A stretch of 64,000 bases of DNA from Spiroplasma_E sp902809815 (lineage in GTDB: Bacteria > Bacillota_I > Bacilli_A > Mycoplasmatales > VBWQ01), in assembly GCF_964030925.1 (NCBI RefSeq), contig NZ_OZ034992.1, positions 124,001 through 188,000 on the forward strand. The letters run 5' to 3'. Of this stretch, positions 1-11,882 are shown in pieces. Each line of letters begins with the position of its first letter. The first letter of the stretch is position 1. Below the pieces are notes generated by a model. The model was not told where the DNA came from, did not search any database, and saw only the letters and a program-made list of their open reading frames with translations. The position numbers were made by a program, and so were the translations under genes.

Positions 1-197
1 TAAAAATTATGATAAGCACGATGAATAAGACTAGTTTTAGTACGAATAGTACTATTTCTCAATTTCTTATCATTAATTCCTAAATTTTTAATACCTTGAC
101 CATTACGTTTATTACTTAAAATTGCTTCCATAGGTAAAACTACATTTTTAACATAACAACCATAAAATGTTTTTTTAATATAAAAATTTTCTTCCAT
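1..197 (-). CDS. Plectrovirus replication initiator, N-terminal part (copy P0)
   Basis: Runs off the left edge; only the first 65 or so codons are present. It begins MEENFYIKKTFYG and matches the N-terminus of the full Rep at 24033-24968 base for base as far as I can compare by eye. The start at 197 has the Shine-Dalgarno GGGAG 8 nt upstream, in the leader AAATCTTGGGAG. The catalytic HUH part lies outside the window. Role by family: rolling-circle nicking of the phage replicative form. Confidence 0.85.
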   Translation of the reverse strand, partial: MEENFYIKKTFYGCYVKNVVLPMEAILSNKRNGQGIKNLGINDKKLRNSTIRTKTSLIHRAYHNF

Positions 198-297
198 ATA
201 TAAAACTCCCAAGATTTATTATTAATTTTACATATTATTATCAATTAATATATTATCACAAAAAAATAAAAATTATTTAAAAATAAAAACTCGGGGT

Positions 298-351
298 GAA
301 TTGTGTTACTTAATTGAATTGTGTTACTTAATTGAATTGTGTTACTTAATA
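298..351. repeat. Three tandem 18-bp repeats at the P0 phage edge
   Basis: The unit GAATTGTGTTACTTAATT occurs three times head to tail, about 100 bp upstream of rep. The same array, in inverse orientation, bounds copy P1 at 23880-23932, and a variant array bounds P2 near 42893-43038. Sequence beyond the array is different in each case, so it marks the phage/chromosome border. Confidence 0.85.
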
Positions 352-652
352 GATTATATTAATTATATCATAATTTTTTGTTTTTTAAAGCATATGAAAG
401 GAGATTTTTATGTGCAAGAAGAAAAAATAAAAATAAGAACAATTTTTAATGATGCAAAAGCATTAAGAGAAAAATTAGAAGAATATTTTAAGGAATGTAA
501 AAAAACTGAAGAAGTGCCGACTAAAGTTGGTATGTTAGTTTATTTAGATATTACAGAAAATACTCTTTATAGTTGAAAACAAAAAAAGAGAAATACTTTT
601 TTACAACAAATTAATTGAGCATATTTACAAATACGCCATATTAATACACAAA

Positions 653-1806
653 GGACATATTCCGTAATTAAATTTAATTAATTGTCAATAAAATTGTTTT
701 AAAACTATTTAGTGTTATTGAATATAGAAATAAATATTTTTTGAAAAAATAGTTTAAAAAATGAGTTTACATTTTAAACAAAAAATTGTTAATAATATTT
801 TTATATTAACTCGATAAAAATTTAAATTTTTAAAAAATATTTTTAATATTTTTTTTATTTTAATGGTTTTATTTTATTAAAAATTTCACAAAGTAAGTTA
901 AATCTTAAGTACATAAGTCTAAATTTAGATTTTCTACATTTATTTACTAAAATTTTGAATCTTTTCAATCAAGCAAAGACATGTTCAACTTTAATTCTAA
1001 TTTTAGATACAATCTTATTGTATTTTCTTTCTTGTTTAGTTAATTTTTTATTTTTAGTTCTTTTAATTGGTATTATTGTATTTTTATAAATATTTTGTAT
1101 ACCTTGATATCCTAAATCACCAATAATTATTGTTTTTTCTGAAAATTCAAGATTTGAATTTTTTAATATTTGAAAATCATGCACTTTACCATTATCAGCA
1201 AAAATATCAACAATTTTTTTATTAAAAAAACATATACAATTTGAAATTTTATAGAATACATTCAACTTTTACCAGAAAAATATTCTAACTGTAGTTTTTT
1301 TTAGTTGGTCTTTCAATTTCAATCTCAGTTGAATCAATTAAATAAAATTGAAATTCATTTGAATTTTCTTGTTTTTTATCAATTTTTAATTTATATCTTT
1401 CTTTTAAAAATTGGTAATCTTTGTGGTTACTAAGTTTATTTTCTACTCAAGTAATATTTCGAAAACAACTTGATGGGCTCATTTTAGATTTAATACTCAT
1501 TTGAAAAAAGTATAATATTCTTTTCAGTATAATAAAGTCATCATTAATCTTTCTTCTACTGAAAGTTTATTTTTTCGACCTTTATTTTTTTCTAATTTTT
1601 CTATTTCAATTAATTTTTCTAACATTTCATTAAAATGAAAACGTTTTATACCAAAATATCTGTAAAATTCTTCATTTTTTAATTTTTTTAAATTTTCAAA
1701 AATCATTTTTATCAACACTTTTCTAAATTTATTGTTAATAACAAAATTATAAAATAAATTTTAAAATTATAATTGACTTTTAAAAAATTTAATTACGGAA
1801 TATGTC
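653..1806 (-). mobile_element. IS5-family element, copy 1 (degenerate)
   Basis: About 1.15 kb bounded by inverted ends GACATATTCCGTAATTAAAT / ATTTAATTACGGAATATGTC. It interrupts the small terminase gene. The flanks CAAA and TAAA resemble an imperfect 4-bp target duplication. Six other copies lie in the window. Confidence 0.9.
855..1718 (-). pseudogene. IS5-family transposase, frameshifted (copy 1)
   Basis: Same DDE transposase as the intact copy at 7410-8275. It has two extra single-base losses, one in the poly-T tract near 1505 (six A where intact copies have seven) and one near 1230 where a T is missing. Neither half reads through, so this copy should be inactive unless supplied in trans. 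Confidence 0.8.
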
Positions 1807-1958
1807 TAAAGATATTTAAAAGCAAATGCAAATAATACTGCATGATATTTAGAAAGAGCGTTTGTGAAAGAATATCATTTATCTACAAAAATTGATATAA
1901 AAAGTAGTGATAATACAGCCCCTATAGCAATTAGTTTAGAAAATAAAGGTAAGAATAA

Positions 1959-3311
1959 ATGTTAAGTAATTTTGGTTATTTATTAGATATTGCTAAAAGA
2001 ATGTATTTAAAACAATCTTTAAATATTAATAAAATTAAACAATTAGGTAGTCGTAAATCTGGTAAAACATTTAGTGATATTGAATTCTTAGGTATTTTAT
2101 TAATGTTAGATAATATTAATATTCATGCTTATTTAATTCGTAATATGTCAAAACAATTAAATGATAGTTGACAAGAATTAAAACAAATTATTAGAGCAAC
2201 TTATCCTAGTATTAATTTTATTATTAGTGAAACTAAAAAAACTATTGAATTTAATGGTAGTAAAATAACTTGTAAATATTTACATTCACAAGATAATAGT
2301 AATGTTAAATTAACTGGATTAGCAAGTAATTATTTATATGATTATGTAATTATATGAAGTGATGAAAGATATGAAATTACTGAAAATGATTATCAAGATT
2401 TAAAAGATGCTATTCGTGGTGCAAATCAATTATTAGAAATTGAAAGTTGTAATCCTTGAAGTATTTTAAATGAATTTATTAAAAAAACTATAAATGCTTG
2501 TCCACAAAATGAAAAACAAATTATTAATGAATATGAACAATTTACTATTATTGATAATACTATTTATCATTATCAAAATTGAAAATTAAATACTCATTTA
2601 AAAGATAGTGATAAACAACAATTATTAGAAATAGAAACTCTTGACCCAATATCTGCGAGAGTAAGAAGTCATGGTTTAGTAGGTTATGAATCTGGTGGGA
2701 TATATTCACATCTTATTCATAAAATTAGTAGATTATTACAACCAAGTTATAGATTTAGTGCTGGATTAGATTATGGGTTTAAAGATGATGCTTTAGCATG
2801 TATATTAATAGGTTTTGATTATAATTTTAAATTTGTTAATGTTATTGATTGTTTAAAAATAGAAAATAAGTTAGTACGTTATGATAATAAACAATTAGCA
2901 AGATTAGTAGTTGAGTTTTATATTAAATTAGCAAAAGAAAATAATTTGTTATATGAATATGGTTTAACTGTATATTGTGATTTTAGTAATTATACATTTA
3001 TTGAAATGTTAAATGATACAGCAATTAAATATCAAGTTAATTCATGATTATATTTTAAAGATTGTGTGAAATTAAGACTTGAATTTAGAATAGGTAAGAA
3101 TGTGGCTTTAATGGCATCAGAACGCTTAAATATTAGTATGAATGCACAAGCATTATTAGATGAATTTAGATTGGCTGTATGAGACCCTAAAAGTATTAAA
3201 CAAATACCATTAGCGGGTAATGACCATTTACGTGATGCATTTGATTATGCAATTGAGCCATATATTAGAAATTTAAGTGCAGATATAAATCCTTATTTTG
3301 AAAGGAAGTAA
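1959..3311 (+). CDS. Phage terminase large subunit
   Basis: 450 aa with TGA as Trp. The ATP-driven packaging motor of a tailed phage. Walker A GSRKSGKT is at residues 30-37; a Walker-B-like stretch YVIIWSDE follows mid-protein. The C-terminal half looks like the RNase-H-fold nuclease: acidic GLDYGFKDDALA near residue 270, YCDFSNY later, and NDHLRDAFDYAIEP near 420. Length is normal for the family. It overlaps the small-subunit stop and is followed after 3 nt by the portal gene, so the three form one packaging operon. Closest in style to Terminase_3/6 families. No frameshift seen. Confidence 0.88.
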
Positions 3312-3314
3312 CAT

Positions 3315-4622
3315 ATGAATAATCATAATACTGAAATATTAACTCCTAGTTGATGTATGATAAATCTTCAAGAAATTATAGCAAATCATGCAAGTAAATT
3401 ATTATGGGGTAATGGTTATACTTTAACAAGTGAACATGAAGAATATAAAAGAGCAATTGAAAAATTAAAAGAATGAAATAATTTTGATAGTTTATTTTAT
3501 CAAGATTGTCATATTAAGTCTGGTTATGGTTATAGTATTGTTCAAATTGATAAAAGTAAAACTGGTAGAATAGCATTAAATTTTGCTCAACCATATGCTC
3601 AATCAAGAGTTGCAAGAGTATTAGAAACTGAATATAGTGCATCAACATGGTCAAGATTACAATATGATGACCAAAGTATTTATGTTAAAACCACATATAC
3701 TCCAAATCAAATAATTAGATATTTTACTAGTGATTATGTTACTTTAGATGGTTTACAAGAAAAGATAAGTAAAGATTTACAACTACCATTAATAGAAAAT
3801 CATAATTTAGGTATTATTCCAGTTAAATTTATGCAAAATTTACCTAAAAAGAATTTCTTTGGTGGAGTTATTGGTGATTATTATCCAGATATGACTCCAA
3901 TTAAAAAATTACAAAAATTATTAAATAAAACATTTGAATCAATTGAACATGAACTTGAATATAATGTTACTCGTGTATTTTTAGATATTACTGAACAAGA
4001 AATAAATCAATCTAAAACTGCTTTTGATTTAAAAAAATTAATAGGTAAATTTATTTTACAAGCAAATTTAAGAAGTTTAGGAAGTACTAGTGGAACACCA
4101 CCAATTGCTATTTTACAAGGTAGTCCAATATTAGATAAATATGCAGAATTTATACAATTTATTATTGATAAAGCATTTGAGGGTAGTGGATATAGTCCAG
4201 TAAATGATACTACAAGTCAAAAAACTGAAGCAGAAGTATTAATTACTAATTCAAGAGATATGGAAACAACAAGAATTAAAAGAACTTTAAATCAAAGCGA
4301 TTGAAATGAAATATTTCAAAGATGTTTTATATTAATGGGTCTTGATGGTGATAAATCTAAATGAACATTTGAAATTAAAGAAAATACTATTACAGATAGA
4401 TTAAAATCACTTGAAATTGATGAAGCAGAATTAGCATTAGATTTAACTAACAGAAAACGTATTATTGTTAAAAGATATGGTGTTAGTGAAGAAGAAGCAA
4501 TGAACATTCTTAAAGAAAATAGAAGAATGAGAAAAGAAGAAATTGATTTTGATAATAAGTTAGTAAAAGATATTGATGGAGAAATTAAAAATGATACCGA
4601 AAATAAATCATCAATTAATTAA
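3315..4622 (+). CDS. Phage portal protein
   Basis: 435 aa, start ATG 3315 behind AAAGGAAG. Portal proteins form the dodecameric DNA gateway at one capsid vertex. The call rests on its position directly after the large terminase, its size, and a portal-like arrangement: N-terminal ILTPSWCMINLQEIIANHAS, a mixed alpha/beta middle, and a long charged C-terminal helical region (EEAMNILKENRRMRKEE). It resembles the SPP1 Gp6-like type in layout. The last 32 nt overlap the next gene start at 4591. Confidence 0.75.
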
Positions 4623-7209
4623 AACAGTTTGAAAATCAACTGGTGAAATTGAAAAAGATTTTACACAAAATAAAGATTTACAATTTCGTGTATGTCCTTT
4701 TACTATTATTTTAGGCGCTATAAATTCCACAGAAACTGGTTATAAACCACCAACTTCAATACCTAATGATTATACTAGTTTTAGTAAAATCTTTACTGGT
4801 AGAGAAGCAATACAAGCAGTTTGAGACCATTCTTATTATCCTATTCAAAATAAAGATAATCCAGATGAAGCATATAAACAATTACAAATTGGTGATGTAT
4901 TTTATGGAAATATTTTAAGTGACCAATTAGGTATTACTTATTCAGCAACTCCAGCAAATAATGCTTTTATTCAAGAACAAGCAATTAAAAATGTAGTTAT
5001 TAATATTCCAAATGAAAAAAAGAATTTTAATTTTATTAATAATATTGTTTCAAATTTATATAAGTTATATATGATTCCAGAAATTAATAAAGTTATAAAT
5101 ATTGATAAATCAATTAAAGTTGATAGACAATGATATATTCTTGAAGTTGCTAGTAAAACTTATAATAATGAAAATAAAGAATTAGCATATATTCAATGTA
5201 CTTTTAGTAGTTTAAATGATAAATTAGCCCATAGTGGGTTAGCCATTAATCAATATGTACAATTGGGTGCGCCCGGCGACCCAGTAGCATTACCAGCATT
5301 AGATGAAAATAATAATATTGTTTTAGATAGTAATTATTTAACACCATTACCAGTTACTCATTGTCAAATATCTTTTTATGGTTCAGTAAAACCTATTTCA
5401 ATAGCATTATGGGGTAGAGATATTGATAATAATCCTATTAATACTAAAAAACATAAATATCGACAATATCCAAGTAAATTATTATTTCCATGACAATATC
5501 AATGTTCAACTTATGACCCAGTAAGTTTTCAAGCATTACCAGAAACAAATTATGTATTAACTGTTCAAGGACAGAGTGTTATGGATAGTTATCAAGATTG
5601 ACAAAAAGTAATTTCTCCAAATTATGATGATGGAGCAACTAAACATTATGAAGGACATTTAAGAACTAATGTTGAAAAAACTAAAAATACTAATAAAGTT
5701 GATGCATCAAATAGATTAGTAAATTATTGAGATAATAATTTTTTAAATGGTGCTGAAATAGAAGATTATAATTATGCAACTGCTGGTAATCCATATTTTC
5801 AATATTATAATAAAAATAATAAAAAATTTATTGGTAATACTCATTATAATATGAATAATAATAAATTTAAGCAATTAAATACTATTAATGCATTACATTA
5901 TTTTATTTATAATCCTATTAGTGAAATACCGTTAACAGTTAGAGAAACTATTAAAATTAATCTTAATACTATACCTATATTTGGTTCATTTATGAATGCT
6001 TTTGTTGGTGGATTAGATATTGGAGCAAAGTTAAGTAGTAACTTGTTAATTCCACAATTTAATTACATAAATGGTTTAATATCTGCTGAATTATATACTT
6101 TTTATACAACATTATTATATAGTTCACAAAGTACTAATCCAGCATTAATTCCATTAGATGTATTTAGAAATGAAACACCAGATACTATTCAATCTGTATT
6201 AGGTACAGCAAGTCATATGACATCATTTACATTTAATTTAACAGATAGGATTAATTTACAAAATTTTAACATTAATGATGGAAGTATTTCTTCACAAGGA
6301 ATTTATGATAGTGTAAATTTAGGTCAATTAAATGGTGCTGGTGGCAAAGATACAATTTCGTTATTACCAAAAGAAAATAGTTTAATTCCATTATTAAATG
6401 AACCTAAATTTACTAATACTAATATATTAAAATGAGCAATTGATATGATTGATATTAAAGTTGTAGGAAAAAGTAATTTTAAAATAACATTTTATTCAAT
6501 GCCAGATAATAGAAATGGTGCTGTTAATGATAATTTTAGTATTTGAAGTGGTACTTATCAAACAGTTGGTAAAGCAAGTAATAATAGTAGATTAATTCAA
6601 AATACATTTATTTTAGCAAATAATACTTTTAAATTTGACCAACCATTTAATTATCCTCAAGCAATACAACCACCACCATTAATAGAAAGAGCGCATTCTA
6701 TATTTATTGATTTAAGTAATCAAAATCAATATGGGATTAAAAATAATATTAGTAGAACATTAAAAGCATCACTTAGTGATGTTTATCAAATGAGACCAAA
6801 TTGAAGAGAAAATCAAGAAAGCGGTAAATTTTTAAACTATATACATATTAATGTTAAAGATTATGGATATGAGAATATTGATAAATTTAAAGATGATTAT
6901 GAAAGTATGACATTTAATTTTACTATTAATATGAATGCTAATTGAAATTTTTCTCCAGATAATCCAAGTTATACTAATTCAAAAAGTTGATTTACACCTA
7001 TTAAAATAAATTTAAGTGATATTGGTAATTTTACTGATGGTCAAGGTTTAAATGCAAGTTTTCAAGATAATGATACTATTTATAATAATAATTCTGGTAA
7101 TCACATAGATATGAATAATAATTGAATATTTAATATCAAGAATAATACTAGTTTACCAATTAGTCAAACTGCTACTTTAATGAACACAGAAAGATTAAAT
7201 AAAATATAG
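4591..7209 (+). CDS. Large phage structural protein (tail or tail-knob candidate), C-terminus clipped by IS
   Basis: 872 aa, starting ATG 4591 inside the portal gene end (MIPKINHQLIKTVWKS). It is rich in Asn, Ser and aromatic residues and mostly beta-like, as in phage tail proteins. A central hydrophobic loop (IPIFGSFMNAFVGGLDIGAK) is reminiscent of membrane-active loops in podovirus tail knobs, but that is analogy only. Position after terS-terL-portal supports a structural role. The stop codon TAG is created by the first base of the IS5 copy at 7209. Continuing the native sequence beyond the IS would have added only a few residues (YWKKI), so the protein may still be functional. Confidence 0.6.
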
Positions 7210-8364
7210 ACATATTCCGTAATTAAATTTAATTAATTGTCAATAAAATTGTTTTAAAACTATTTAGTGTTATTGAATATAGAAATAAATATTTTTTGAA
7301 AAAATAGTTTAAAAAATGAGTTTACATTTTAAACAAAAAATTGTTAATAATATTTTTATATTAACTCGATAAAAATTTAAATTTTAAAAAAATATTTTTA
7401 ATATTTTTTTTATTTTAATGGTTTTATTTTATTAAAAATTTCACAAAGTAAGTTAAATCTTAAGTACATAAGTCTAAATTTAGATTTTCTACATTTATTT
7501 ACTAAAATTTTGAATCTTTTCAATCAAGCAAAGACATGTTCAACTTTAATTCTAATTTTAGATACAATCTTATTGTATTTTCTTTCTTGTTTAGTTAATT
7601 TTTTATTTTTAGTTCTTTTAATTGGTATTATTGTATTTTTATAAATATTTTGTATACCTTGATATCCTAAATCACCAATAATTATTGTTTTTTCTGAAAA
7701 TTCAAGATTTGAATTTTTTAATATTTGAAAATCATGCACTTTACCATTATCAGCAAAAATATCAATAATTTTTTTATTAAAAAAATCATATACAATTTGA
7801 AATTTTATAGAATACATTCAACTTTTACCAGAAAAATATTCTAACTGTAGTTTTTTTTAGTTGGTCTTTCAATTTCAATCTCAGTTGAATCAATTAAATA
7901 AAATTGAAATTCATTTGAATTTTCTTGTTTTTTATCAATTTTTAATTTATATCTTTCTTTTAAAAATTGGTAATCTTTGTGGTTACTAAGTTTATTTTCT
8001 ACTCAAGTAATATTTCGAAAACAACTTGATGGGCTCATTTTAGATTTAATACTCATTTGAAAAAAAGTATAATATTCTTTTCAGTATAATAAAGTCATCA
8101 TTAATCTTTCTTCTACTGAAAGTTTATTTTTTCGACCTTTATTTTTTTCTAATTTTTCTATTTCAATTAATTTTTCTAACATTTCATTAAAATGAAAACG
8201 TTTTATACCAAAATATCTGTAAAATTCTTCATTTTTTAATTTTTTTAAATTTTCAAAAATCATTTTTATCAACACTTTTCTAAATTTATTGTTAATAACA
8301 AAATTATAAAATAAATTTTAAAATTATTAATTGACTTTTAAAAAATTTAATTACGGAATATGTC
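7209..8364 (-). mobile_element. IS5-family element, copy 2 (intact)
   Basis: Full element with both inverted ends. Flanks TATA (left) and TATT (right) suggest a near-perfect target duplication. It lies at the very 3' end of the 872-aa phage gene. The A8 slippery tract in its transposase is preserved. Confidence 0.9.
7410..8275 (-). CDS. IS5-family DDE transposase made by -1 frameshift (copy 2, intact)
   Basis: The first frame, 7841-8275, encodes 144 aa and contains the first catalytic Asp in LIDSTEIE. It stops just after a tract of eight A. The heptamer A AAA AAC sits exactly in phase for -1 slippage, which joins it to the second frame through KKLQLEYFSGKSW. The second frame holds the second Asp (GDLGYQG) and the Glu (VEHVFAWLKRF). 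The fusion is about 288 aa, normal for IS5. Start shown is GTG; an ATG four codons later is equally possible. Frameshifted expression is known in parts of the IS5 family. Confidence 0.85.
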
Positions 8365-8418
8365 TATTGAAAAAAAATATAAAATTTGATAACCTTTAAT
8401 CATAAACATATAAGTTTT

Positions 8419-8458
8419 AAAAAACCTATTACTTTATTTAAAAGTAAATAGGTTTTTT
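8419..8458 (+). terminator. Strong hairpin with T-run before the 312-aa gene
   Basis: AAAAAACCTATT-ACTTT pairs with AAAGT-AAATAGGTTTTTT (one bulge), followed by T-rich sequence. Probable intrinsic terminator of the phage operon. It stands only 32 nt before the next start, so it could also act as an attenuator. Confidence 0.75.
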
Positions 8459-8490
8459 TATTTAGAAATATATTAAAGGAGAAAATAAAG

Positions 8491-9429
8491 ATGTTAGATT
8501 TTGCTAAATATTTTGATTTACAAAGTGATGGTGAATATTTTGATTCAATCATGAAAAATATAATTAAAGAAAATAGAAAAAATGAAAATGTAACTAATAT
8601 TTCAGAAGAGGAATTAATATTAAAAGAAACTAATGATTTCAAAGAATTTAAATCACTAATTGAAAAAGAAATTAAAATGTTTATTTTTAATGATGTAAAA
8701 AAAACTCTACAAGAATGAAAATTAAAAAATTTTAAAAAAATTTATGCTCTTGAAGAAAGAGGTATAAAATATAGTCGTCAAAATTATCCAGATGAAGTAT
8801 TTCAAACTCACTATGCTATTTATCAAAGAATTAATCAATATTTTAACAATGATTATAATACTTTGGTAATTTCTGAAATTTTAAAAAATTTAAAAGAATT
8901 AGAAAAAATCTATAAAGAACTTAATAAATTTGATGATGTTTTTACTGATAATTGTTTTTTATTAGAAGAACTATTACCAGAATTTCAAGAAAGTATAAGC
9001 AAAAATAGTATGAATGAAATGCAAAACAGAAAAAGAAATATTAAACAATTGGTAAAAGAAAATGAGCAAGAAAATGAAGAATGAGATATAACAGAAGAAG
9101 ATGAAATTAAAGAATTAAAAAGTAACAATACTAATAGAAAAATTGCTCTTTATGAATTATTAAATAAAAAACTTGATGAAAAAAAGAAATTTAAATTTAA
9201 ACCTTGAAATAATACTAAATGTAAACAAATTGATCAAGAAATTACAAAAATTAAAAAAGAATTACAAACTATTGAAGAACATGAAGAAAATGAAAACAAT
9301 AAAGTTATTGAACAAATAATTACCGAAGTTAACCAACTACAAGTTCAACCTTCAATTAATACAGATGATGATATGAATAATTATTATGATGAACAAACAA
9401 CTGTTCAAAAACAATCTTTAACTTTATAA
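8491..9429 (+). CDS. Acidic helical protein of unknown function
   Basis: 312 aa, ATG 8491 with SD AAAGGAGAA 7 nt upstream. No family recognised. It is Glu/Lys/Asn-rich and predicted mostly helical, with long charged stretches (NEMQNRKRNIKQLVKENEQ; KKELQTIEEHEENENNK) and a Gln/Asp-rich tail ending QKQSLTL. No signal peptide or membrane segment. It is framed by its own hairpins at 8419-8458 and 9453-9488, so it is a single-gene unit. It may be cargo of the neighbouring phage or a chromosomal coiled-coil gene; the position alone cannot decide. Confidence 0.7.
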
Positions 9430-9452
9430 AAAGTATTATATTAAATGTAAAT

Positions 9453-9488
9453 AAAAAATTATAATCTAGTAATAGATTATAATTTTTT
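9453..9488. terminator. Perfect 16-bp hairpin terminator
   Basis: AAAAAATTATAATCTA and TAGATTATAATTTTTT pair perfectly around the loop GTAA. The T-run on one side and the A-run on the other make it usable by the 312-aa gene and by the convergent fragment at 9554. Confidence 0.85.
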
Positions 9489-9553
9489 ATTTTTTATATT
9501 TTTTGATAATTGAAAAACATTAAAATTTTTGATTTTAATATGAAAAATATATA

Positions 9554-9613
9554 CTAATTAATTTCTAACATTGAAAAATCAAAATCTTCAGATGAAAAAA
9601 CTCTGTTATTTCT
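9554..9613 (-). pseudogene. C-terminal remnant of an unidentified gene
   Basis: Nineteen codons read RNNRVFSSEDFDFSMLEIN and then TAG on the minus strand, cut at 9614 by IS5 copy 3. Codon use looks coding, but the fragment is too short to name. The rest of the gene is not recognisable elsewhere in the window. Confidence 0.35.
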
Positions 9614-9614
9614 A

Positions 9615-10738
9615 GACATATTCCGTAATTAAATTTTTTAAAAGTCAATTAATAATTTTAAAATTTATTTTATAATTTTGTTATTAACAATAAATTTAGA
9701 AAAGTGTTGATAAAAATGATTTTTGAAAATTTAAAAAAATTAAAAAATGAAGAATTTTACAGATATTTTGGTATAAAACGTTTTCATTTTAATGAAATGT
9801 TAGAAAAATTAATTGAAATAGAAAAATTAGAAAAAATAAAGGTCGAAAAAATAAACTTTCAGTAGAAGAAAGATTAATGATGACTTTATTATACTGAAAA
9901 GAATATTATACTTTTTTTCAAATGAGTATTAAATCTAAAATGAGCCCATCAAGTTGTTTTCGAAATATTACTTGAGTAGAAAATAAACTTAGTAACCACA
10001 AAGATTACCAATTTTTAAAAGAAAGATATAAATTAAAAATTGATAAAAAACAAGAAAATTCAAATGAATTTCAATTTTATTTAATTGATTCAACTGAGAT
10101 TGAAATTGAAAGACCAACTAAAAAAACTACAGTTAGAATATTTTTCTGGTAAAAGTTGAATGTATTCTATAAAATTTCAAATTGTATATGATTTTTTTAA
10201 TAAAAAAATTGTTGATATTTTTGCTGATAATGGTAAAGTGCATGATTTTCAAATATTAAAAAATTCAAATCTTGAATTTTCAGAAAAAACAATAATTATT
10301 GGTGATTTAGGATATCAAGGTATACAAAATATTTATAAAAATACAATAATACCAATTAAAAGAACTAAAAATAAAAAATTAACTAAACAAGAAAGAAAAT
10401 ACAATAAGATTGTATCTAAAATTAGAATTAAAGTTGAACATGTCTTTGCTTGATTGAAAAGATTCAAAATTTTAGTAAATAAATGTAGAAAATCTAAATT
10501 TAGACTTATGTACTTAAGATTTAACTTACTTTGTGAAATTTTTAATAAAATAAAACCATTAAAATAAAAAAAATATTAAAAATATTTTTTTAAAATTTAA
10601 ATTTTTATCGAGTTAATATAAAAATATTATTAACAATTTTTTGTTTAAAATGTAAACTCATTTTTTAAACTATTTTTTCAAAAAATATTTATTTCTATAT
10701 TCAATAACACTAAATAGTTTTAAAACAATTTTATTGAC
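9615..10738 (+). mobile_element. IS5-family element, copy 3, right end lost
   Basis: Left inverted end present. The element stops at TTTTATTGAC, about 30 bp short of its right end, where IS3-type copy A begins. No remaining IS5 end is found on the other side of that IS3 copy. Confidence 0.85.
9704..10567 (+). pseudogene. IS5-family transposase, frameshifted (copy 3)
   Basis: An A has been lost near 9835 (six instead of seven), breaking the first frame. The slippery tract is A7 instead of A8, which no longer allows the -1 shift to reach the second frame. The second frame (10160 onward) is otherwise intact, with GDLGYQG and VEHVFAW. Confidence 0.8.
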
Positions 10739-11882
10739 GGTCGTTGGTCCTTAATTACTGGACCATTTTTGATATAAAATTCTAAATTTTAATTTGTAAA
10801 ATTGGTGGTTTTAGAAATTTAGAATGTATTCTATCATAATTATAAAACATAACATATTGATTTACATCATTTATAGCTTCATTGATGGATAAATATTGAT
10901 TTGATCCTTTAGGTAGTCATTCTTGAGATAAATGAGAAAATCAGTTTTCAGATAATACATTACCACCAATATCATAAGGTTGTTTTTTGCTTAAAATTAT
11001 TTGTTTATCCTCTGCTCATTTTGTGATATCCTGACAATAAAATTCGTTGGCGTTATCTGAATGTAAAATAACATTTTTTACTTGATTTCAAGAAAATTGT
11101 TTGTTGATTTTTTCAAGAGCAGGAAGAATTAAATCCTGATATGATTTATTAGGAGCAATATTATAACTAACAACATTATTTGAATAAAAATCAATAATTA
11201 CAAAAAGATATAATCATCCTTCTTTAGTATTTATTTGTTTAGTGTCCATTGATCAAATTTGATTTGAAGAGGTTGTACTTTTATAATCTTTGTTTACTTT
11301 ATCCATTGTAGGTATTCACTTATTTGGATTTTTTTTGTTTTTAGGATAGTTATTTTTAGTTTGTTTTAATCCTTGAATATTGTGTTCTTTCATAATTTTT
11401 CGCATTTGTTTTATTGATAATTCTATATTTAAAATGATATTTTTTTCTTGTTTTAATCACTCTTTAAAAGCTGAAAAAATTCTTAAATATCCATAAATTC
11501 TGCCTTTTCTTGTAGAATGAAATTCGATTAAAAGTTGGCATATTTTTTGATATTTATGATTGCATTTAATAATATGATTTTCTTCTTTTTTAATAGGTTT
11601 TTGTTTATTTTTTAAAAAGTAATATGTTGATCTGTTTAATTGAAGATATTGACATAGGTTTCTAATTGAATATTGATTTTTACAATCATCAATAATTTTA
11701 ATTTTTTCTTTGATATTTAATTTGTTAATTACTAATGCTATTTGTTTAATTTTATCCATTAATAAAAATCCTTTCAGGTTAAAATTAGTGTTAATTATAT
11801 AACACAATTGTTTTTAGAATACATTCAGGTTTTTTAAATTAATGGTCTAGTAAAAAGGGCTAAGTGGCAAGTGGCAAGTGGC
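10739..11882 (-). mobile_element. IS3-type element, copy A
   Basis: 1144 bp. Its ends pair imperfectly: TTAATTACTGGACC at one end and TTTTTACTAGACC at the other. The inner right end is followed by reiterated AAGTGGC units. The left end (GGTCGTTGGTCC) has diverged from the GGTGGTTGGCCC of the other copies. No target duplication, so at least one flank has been rearranged. Confidence 0.85.
10782..11759 (-). CDS. IS3-family OrfB-type transposase (copy A)
   Basis: 325 aa. Same protein as copy B (described at 13859-14836), including HTH region and DDE core. The ERIH motif reads DRIH here. Reads through without a stop when TGA is Trp. Confidence 0.85.

Larger units (their letters stand above)
412..1965 (+). 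pseudogene. Phage terminase small subunit, split by an IS5-type element
   Basis: The 5' part (412-652) starts at GTG behind AAAGGAG with 8 nt spacing and reads QEEKIKIRTIFNDAK...; the 3' part (1810-1965) ends SLENKGKNKC. Removing the IS at 653-1806 and one copy of the duplicated target restores one frame through NTQRYLKAN. The rebuilt protein is about 130 aa, with TGA Trp codons. I call it the small terminase subunit from its size, its position, and an 8-nt overlap of its stop with the large subunit start. It has no motif of its own that I can point to. Disrupted, so packaging from this locus is unlikely. Confidence 0.6.

Noticed and set aside
298..351. Repeat array as a CRISPR
   Set aside because: Units are directly adjacent with no spacers and no cas genes are near; it is a phage-edge tandem repeat.
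301..411. N-terminal extension of the small terminase from 301
   Set aside because: It would translate the phage-edge repeats (repeated CYLIEL) as protein; the GTG at 412 has a good SD.
2161..3311. Terminase, structural and other genes as multiple short broken genes because of TGA stops
   Set aside because: TGA falls where Trp is expected in almost every gene, including argS and gltX, so the genome uses genetic code 4 and these are continuous genes.
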